Positions 42,968-47,049 of a DNA stretch of 47,049 nt are shown piece by piece (position 1 is the stretch's first letter; every line of letters begins with the position of its first letter). The notes under the pieces are model-generated. The model had not been told where the DNA came from, searched no databases, and saw only the letters and a program-made list of their open reading frames with translations. Both the position numbers and the translations under genes were made by a program. This stretch comes from Bacteroidaceae bacterium (lineage in GTDB: Bacteria; Bacteroidota; Bacteroidia; Bacteroidales; Bacteroidaceae), in the NCBI GenBank assembly GCA_017938245.1, contig JAGBBX010000024.1, positions 1 to 47,049 on the forward strand, in the 5' to 3' direction.

Positions 42968-45900
42968 TTACTTTACAATAACCTTAACCGCACCTGCATT
43001 GGTACGCACGATGTATGTACCGGCAGAGACTGTAAGAGTATCATTGCCACCTATTTCGGCAACAGTGCGTCCGTCGGCAGCTATGATTGTTACGGTACCC
43101 TCGGCACCACTAACGCAAATAGAACCATCGGCTGCAACAATGCTTATACCAACCTCCTCGAGGTTTGCGACATCGGTTGTCGCGGGAGCCATTGTAACAC
43201 CAAGAACAAAGCGATCGGTATAGTTGCCCGCATCGGCAGTGAAAGTATAGTCGCCATCGGCAAAATTATGTGTTATGCCTGTTGCTTTATCAAACAGCAC
43301 AACTTCGCGTACATCGCTGCGTTTAATCGAGAATGTATGTTTGCCATCGTGTTTCAATACCACACCAAGTTGTACATTACCACCGCTGTAGGGACGCTCA
43401 TTTATTGCATACTCGGTGCCATCGCCACCAATAGTATATAGTTGCGGACAATCGCCCTCGGTAGCAAAGAACTTACTTGCATCGAACAGAGTCTCATACT
43501 CCATAGACGCAGCATCGTTGAATACCACACGTGTACGATCGTTAAACTCGCCATACGACAGTAGAACATCTACCAACTGACGGTTCATTGCGTTTGAGTT
43601 AACAGATGGTGCACTCTGCTGGTTTATAATCTCACTTGTCAACTGTCTGCCGGTCTCGGGGAATGAAATTGAATTCACATTCTCGGGACACTGCACAAAG
43701 AAGGCCTCGTTGGGTGCAATTGCATAGTCATCGTCAATAATTGAGTAGGCATTATACTTTTTGTTGCAGACATCGTAAGTGGTAATTGGCGCAACAAAAT
43801 TAAGCGCGTGGATATTGTACCAACATTGCCACGGGTTACCAACAAGATTCCATCCGCGGTTCGCCGCCTTGTCAGCGGGGTTAGCAGCAAGTGCCTTTAC
43901 AAACTCCTCATTAGAGACCACATTCTGCTTGCTTGCATTGTCAAGGGCAGCAAATGTAAGCCAACAATTAGCGCTTGTCTGTACAATAAATCCTGTACCC
44001 GCGAGAATGACAGCATCCGCAGCATAGTTTTTCCAATTACCCGATGCACCATTTGCAGCACGTGTTGCACCATCGTAATAACGGAATACACACTTTGTAC
44101 CCTCTACACTCGGTATAACCTCGCTAATCTTAAAGTCAAAGGGAAGCGATACAAAATACCAATATTTTCCTGTTACGTAATAGTCGTGTTTATATTGGCC
44201 TATAATTTTTGTTGCATCATTGTTAACAAGAATGCGTGCATACTCATCATCACCTCTGCCATTATAATAGTTGTACGATACTGTGTATAATGTATCGAAC
44301 AACTGCGCAGCATCGCCATTAAGTTTTATAGAACCCGTTCTGTTTATTGTAAGGTTTGGTTTTCCATCGAAACGCTCACGTGTATTCATTATAAGGTCGT
44401 TATTCAATGTCCAGTTCTTAACATCACCGGTGTTAAAGCCCTCGATTTTGTAATTATACCAATACTCGTCCAATTTATATGAGTTAACAAGGAAAGAAGG
44501 CACCTTAATTACTACATCTTTGGGGCAATTCGACAGGAAGCTTGACTTACCATCACCACCAACCACTGTGGGCGATTTAAGGACTAATGTTTTAAGATTA
44601 GAACAATGTCTTATAATAGAACTACCCGGATTGAATGATGCCTCGTAATAAGATGTTGGGAACTCGGCATAAACAAGTTTATCGCAATCATAAAACGCTT
44701 CGGCGTAAACGTTTACCCCCTCGTAAATAAACAGAGAATCTACTGCACAACCTTTAAATGCTCTATTAGAAATTTTTTTCAACGATTTAGGGATTCGCGG
44801 GTTAAATAACAACGCACTGCTAAAAGCTTCAGAAGAAATATCGGTTATTCCCTCGTGCAACTCAAATGTGTTAAGATGGTTACAGTAATAAAAGCAGTAA
44901 GTAGGTACATAGGTCATCCCTTTGGGGTAATGCACCGTCGTTAATAAATAGCAATACATAAAAGCATTGTCACCTATCGATGTTATGCTATCGGGTAATA
45001 GCGCCTCACTTAGCATTGCTTTGTAGAAAGCATCTTTCCCAATACTTTTTAATGTTTTAGGGAAATTCATCTTTTGCACATAAGAATAATTAAAAGCATC
45101 TTCACCTATCTCTTCCAATGAATCGGGCAAAACTACTTCGTGTAAAAATTTACAATGTCCTGAGTAATTATCAAACTGTTTTTCCGGAATCGAAGTTACA
45201 AGAGCCTCACTAAGGTCTATAGAATAAAGTCCTGTCATCATAGTAACCTTCGCCCAATCGTCGTCGTTCATTTTTCCATTAATCTTTATACGACGTACAT
45301 CCTTTATATGGTCGACATTATACAACACCTCGGTACCAAGACTACCGGGCTCCAATAGATTAACCTCGAAATATGGAGTCTTTTCGATACCTATATCATA
45401 TATATATCCATAATCATAATTATAACTCGATGATGTATAAATATATCTCCATTCAATTGTATGCTTACCGGGAGATAGCTTATCGAAATAGCGAGAGTAT
45501 TGATAACCACATTGCTCATTTGTCATACCTTTTGCTATCTCACGTACTTTTACGCCATCGACATATACCTCGGCCGCCATTCCGTATTGACTATATAACA
45601 TATATGAGATTGTAGCATCTACGTCATTCGCCACTTGCGCCTTTAAGCTATATGTACCCGGGGAATCAGGTCTAATATATATATTATCGGAATAGCTGCC
45701 TGTGGTTCCGGAAACTTTCCATTTATTCTCGGCATCATTTACAAAGAAGATAGGATAATCGCTCCACTCGCGGCTCACATACTCAGAAGATAGCAACAGA
45801 CCTCCTTCTATATTATCGGCAGCTTCTTTCAACAGTTCGGTAGTGCTTGCCGGGTCTTTATATACCTTCTCGAAATTATCAACTGTATAAAAGTAGGTAT

Positions 45901-46465
45901 CCGTGGTTTGAAGTGCATCGTAAAGACGACGCTTTGCTATATAATATTCGGCAGCATCCTTCTCTATGAATTTCCAAGTGATGTTACCCTCGGTGAGATT
46001 GGGAACAATTCGGTCATTTGTTGCGTCTGCAGCGTAGCCTACAAACTCATTCTCCTTATAGTAACTTGTATTTGCAGGGGCACGCTGTATCTTATAAGAG
46101 GAAGCATTGCCTGTTATTGTATAATAGCACTCTCTGTCTAATGACGATTGAGTAGACATAGAAGAAGATTGGGCATAAATATAATACTTACTTTCGCTTA
46201 TTTGCAGTGTATATGACCCATCGGTTTTCTCTTTTACATCTATTGCAATAGCATTTCTATACTCGCCCAACCCGGGATAGCTTGTACCGGTGGTACTACG
46301 TGTAAGAAACTTATCGGTTCCTATATTATAAAGATAATAGGTTTTACCGCTCTCCACTGTTGCTGATGTGGGGAAAGTTGGTGCTGTGCGCTCGGCGGCC
46401 CAAGCTTGTGTAAACAGCAAAAGACTTGTCACTACAATGACAAGGTAACGTTTGATTTTGTCCAT
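42968..46465 (-). CDS. BspA-like leucine-rich-repeat surface protein, first gene of the operon
   Basis: A 1165-residue exported protein (signal peptide ending QAWA). Order: a beta-rich, lectin-like N-terminal part (about 30-170, KTYYLYNIGTDKFLTR); a possible beta-sandwich with VYVDGVKVREIA and LSPGKHTIEWRY; BspA-type LRR_5 repeats at about 400-640 (LPDSLEEIGEDAFN, FPKTLKSIGKDAFY, LPDSITSIGDNAFMYC, IPKSLKKISNRAFKGC); a beta-rich region with NRGWNLVGNPWQCWYN; and a C-terminal tail of about 55 residues (VTIIAADGRTVAEI, SAGTYIVRTNAGAVKVIV), resembling a type IX sorting domain. BspA-like LRRs are known in adhesins of oral and gut Bacteroidales. It is the first gene of the operon. A 250-base leader with unusual repeats precedes it. 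Confidence 0.85.
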   Translation of the reverse strand: MDKIKRYLVIVVTSLLLFTQAWAAERTAPTFPTSATVESGKTYYLYNIGTDKFLTRSTTGTSYPGLGEYRNAIAIDVKEKTDGSYTLQISESKYYIYAQSSSMSTQSSLDRECYYTITGNASSYKIQRAPANTSYYKENEFVGYAADATNDRIVPNLTEGNITWKFIEKDAAEYYIAKRRLYDALQTTDTYFYTVDNFEKVYKDPASTTELLKEAADNIEGGLLLSSEYVSREWSDYPIFFVNDAENKWKVSGTTGSYSDNIYIRPDSPGTYSLKAQVANDVDATISYMLYSQYGMAAEVYVDGVKVREIAKGMTNEQCGYQYSRYFDKLSPGKHTIEWRYIYTSSSYNYDYGYIYDIGIEKTPYFEVNLLEPGSLGTEVLYNVDHIKDVRRIKINGKMNDDDWAKVTMMTGLYSIDLSEALVTSIPEKQFDNYSGHCKFLHEVVLPDSLEEIGEDAFNYSYVQKMNFPKTLKSIGKDAFYKAMLSEALLPDSITSIGDNAFMYCYLLTTVHYPKGMTYVPTYCFYYCNHLNTFELHEGITDISSEAFSSALLFNPRIPKSLKKISNRAFKGCAVDSLFIYEGVNVYAEAFYDCDKLVYAEFPTSYYEASFNPGSSIIRHCSNLKTLVLKSPTVVGGDGKSSFLSNCPKDVVIKVPSFLVNSYKLDEYWYNYKIEGFNTGDVKNWTLNNDLIMNTRERFDGKPNLTINRTGSIKLNGDAAQLFDTLYTVSYNYYNGRGDDEYARILVNNDATKIIGQYKHDYYVTGKYWYFVSLPFDFKISEVIPSVEGTKCVFRYYDGATRAANGASGNWKNYAADAVILAGTGFIVQTSANCWLTFAALDNASKQNVVSNEEFVKALAANPADKAANRGWNLVGNPWQCWYNIHALNFVAPITTYDVCNKKYNAYSIIDDDYAIAPNEAFFVQCPENVNSISFPETGRQLTSEIINQQSAPSVNSNAMNRQLVDVLLSYGEFNDRTRVVFNDAASMEYETLFDASKFFATEGDCPQLYTIGGDGTEYAINERPYSGGNVQLGVVLKHDGKHTFSIKRSDVREVVLFDKATGITHNFADGDYTFTADAGNYTDRFVLGVTMAPATTDVANLEEVGISIVAADGSICVSGAEGTVTIIAADGRTVAEIGGNDTLTVSAGTYIVRTNAGAVKVIVK

Positions 46466-46530
46466 AATTCTTGTTTTTGGTGAAATAATAAGGTTTGTTA
46501 CAACCGTTTACAGGTTGCTTAATTCAAAAA

Positions 46531-46563
46531 TTGGCGGTTTTTGATTGGTAAAAAACAAGAAGG
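46531..46563 (+). repeat. TTGGCGGT box 1 (direct copy)
   Basis: The box starts TTGGCGGTTTTTGATTGGTA and continues into AAAAACAAGAAG. It matches box 2 at 46693-46722 over about 30 bases with a few differences, and the first 19 bases match the inverted copy at 46592-46610. Confidence 0.65.
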
Positions 46564-46591
46564 ACGTAAATTGTCCGCTAATAGCCTATCG

Positions 46592-46610
46592 ACCAACCAG
46601 GTACCGCCAA
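46592..46610 (-). repeat. TTGGCGGT box, inverted copy
   Basis: Read on the minus strand it is TTGGCGGTACCTGGTTGGT, sharing the TTGGCGGT start and TTGGT end with boxes 1 and 2. Being inverted, it could pair with either of them in RNA or in single-stranded DNA. Confidence 0.6.
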
Positions 46611-46624
46611 GTAACCTTCCACCC

Positions 46625-46680
46625 AATAAGCAGGAACAATCTACGCCCAACGTTGGACGCAGACTCTTATCTTGCTTATT
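46625..46680. repeat. Nested stem-loop with near-perfect 22-base palindrome
   Basis: AATAAGCA (46625-46632) pairs with TGCTTATT (46673-46680). Inside it, 46641-46662 is a palindrome centred on CCAACGTTGG with only two mismatched pairs. The shape suggests a structured leader RNA or a recombination/protein-binding site. No T-run follows on either strand. Confidence 0.55.
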
Positions 46681-46692
46681 CTCGGTGTGAAA

Positions 46693-46722
46693 TTGGCGGT
46701 TTCAGTTGGTGAGAACAAGAAG
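46693..46722 (+). repeat. TTGGCGGT box 2 (direct copy)
   Basis: The box starts TTGGCGGTTTCAGTTGGTGA and ends GAACAAGAAG, in the same orientation as box 1, 162 bases away. It directly abuts the promoter candidate at 46723-46754, so it would lie at the transcript start. Confidence 0.65.
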
Positions 46723-46754
46723 CAAAAGTCTTAATATTCCGAATAAAGAACAAA
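46723..46754 (-). promoter_or_regulatory. Promoter candidate for the BspA-like operon
   Basis: On the minus strand TTTG (46754-46751) is followed by 20 bases and GACTTTTG (46730-46723), one base from TAnnTTTG. It would start transcription near 46715, giving a leader of about 250 bases that contains all the repeat boxes and the stem-loop. Confidence 0.4.
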
Positions 46755-46957
46755 CACGTTAAAAGAAAAAAAGTTCTTTACCCTAAATATAAGTGTATGT
46801 ATTTACGTTCTTCTTAAAGAGCAAACCTCTATAGAAGCCTGTCTCTAAAAAACATAATAACTGTCTGTTTCGTAAATTGCTGTTTTAATGTTAAACTTTT
46901 TGATACTTATATTACTTATATTCTAAAAAATACTGTTTCATTTGTCTTTGCAGCATC

Positions 46958-47006
46958 TGTCATTTCGAACGAAGTGAGAAATCTAATCAACACATTCTGA
47001 ATGACA
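46958..47006. repeat. Intergenic inverted repeat, copy 2 of the GTCAT...ATCT family
   Basis: TGTCATT (46958-46964) pairs with AATGACA (47000-47006), and GAA/TTC pairs continue inside. The left arm reads GTCATTTCGAACGAAGTGAG then AAATCT, matching copy 1 (39648-39673) in pattern. The two copies flank the surface-protein operon. Confidence 0.55.
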
Positions 47007-47049
47007 AACTCAGCATCACATCTGCCGCAAACGGACGTTAAACATCTCT

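Larger units (their letters stand above)
46466..47049. other. Repeat-rich non-coding region upstream of the BspA-like operon
   Basis: I see no gene in these 584 bases. The part next to the gene (46466-46725) is dense with structure: two direct boxes, one inverted box and a nested stem-loop, listed separately. A promoter candidate lies at 46723-46754. The right-hand part is AT-rich, ending in a repeat copy at 46958-47006. A short inverted match also links TTCTTGTTTTT at 46468-46478, just before the start codon, with AAAAACAAGAA in box 1. Confidence 0.6.

Noticed and set aside
1-47049. CRISPR arrays, rRNA or tRNA genes
   Set aside because: Reading by eye I found no regularly spaced direct repeats with unique spacers and no recognisable tRNA or rRNA stretches. 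A covariance-model scan would be needed to exclude small RNAs.

Overview
The window looks like chromosomal DNA from a Bacteroidales bacterium (Bacteroides/Prevotella-like; I cannot fix the genus). The evidence is two SusC/SusD pairs, many lipoprotein signal peptides, fasciclin-domain lipoproteins, GH92 mannosidases, BspA-like leucine-rich repeats, C-terminal tails resembling type IX secretion sorting signals, and promoter-like sites of the Bacteroidetes form TTTG-N19-21-TAnnTTTG. I saw no rRNA, tRNA or CRISPR array.

Region 1 (1-20044, genes on the minus strand). Transcription runs from high to low coordinates. A polytopic membrane protein (DUF6057-like) and a PD40/TolB-like lipoprotein with a CxxCH motif form a two-gene unit that ends at a strong hairpin (16582-16621). 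A consensus-like promoter (16357-16387) then precedes six genes: giant multi-FAS1 lipoprotein, SusC, SusD, FAS1 lipoprotein, SusC, SusD. The run ends at a perfect 23-bp terminator hairpin (266-317). No glycoside hydrolase, sensor or sigma/anti-sigma pair is present, so the imported substrate is not evident. This is the most interesting system in the window.

Region 2 (20104-25595, minus strand) is housekeeping: chorismate synthase (aroC), a SlyD-type FKBP prolyl isomerase with a Cys-rich tail, and a tight etfB-etfA-acyl-CoA dehydrogenase operon with its own promoter-like site.

Region 3 (25948-32875, plus strand) is a compact mannan/mannoside operon: GH5 mannanase-like lipoprotein, ROK-family sugar kinase, and two GH92 alpha-mannosidases overlapping by 4 bases. 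It ends at an 18-bp bidirectional terminator. Endo-cleavage, exo-mannosidase trimming and sugar phosphorylation fit one pathway, but no transporter is encoded here.

Region 4 (32948-33738, minus) is a translationally coupled pair of unrecognised small proteins. Region 5 (33959-39638, plus) is a complete RND tripartite efflux operon (outer-membrane factor, adaptor, pump).

Region 6 (39794-46465, minus) is a surface-protein operon: BspA-like LRR protein, an InlB-repeat/cohesin-like/dockerin protein, a cohesin-like protein with a sorting-type tail, and a 55-residue peptide. It is preceded by an unusual 584-base region with three copies of a TTGGCGGT-type box and a large stem-loop. Related intergenic repeats lie at 39644-39727 and 46958-47006, on the two sides of this operon.
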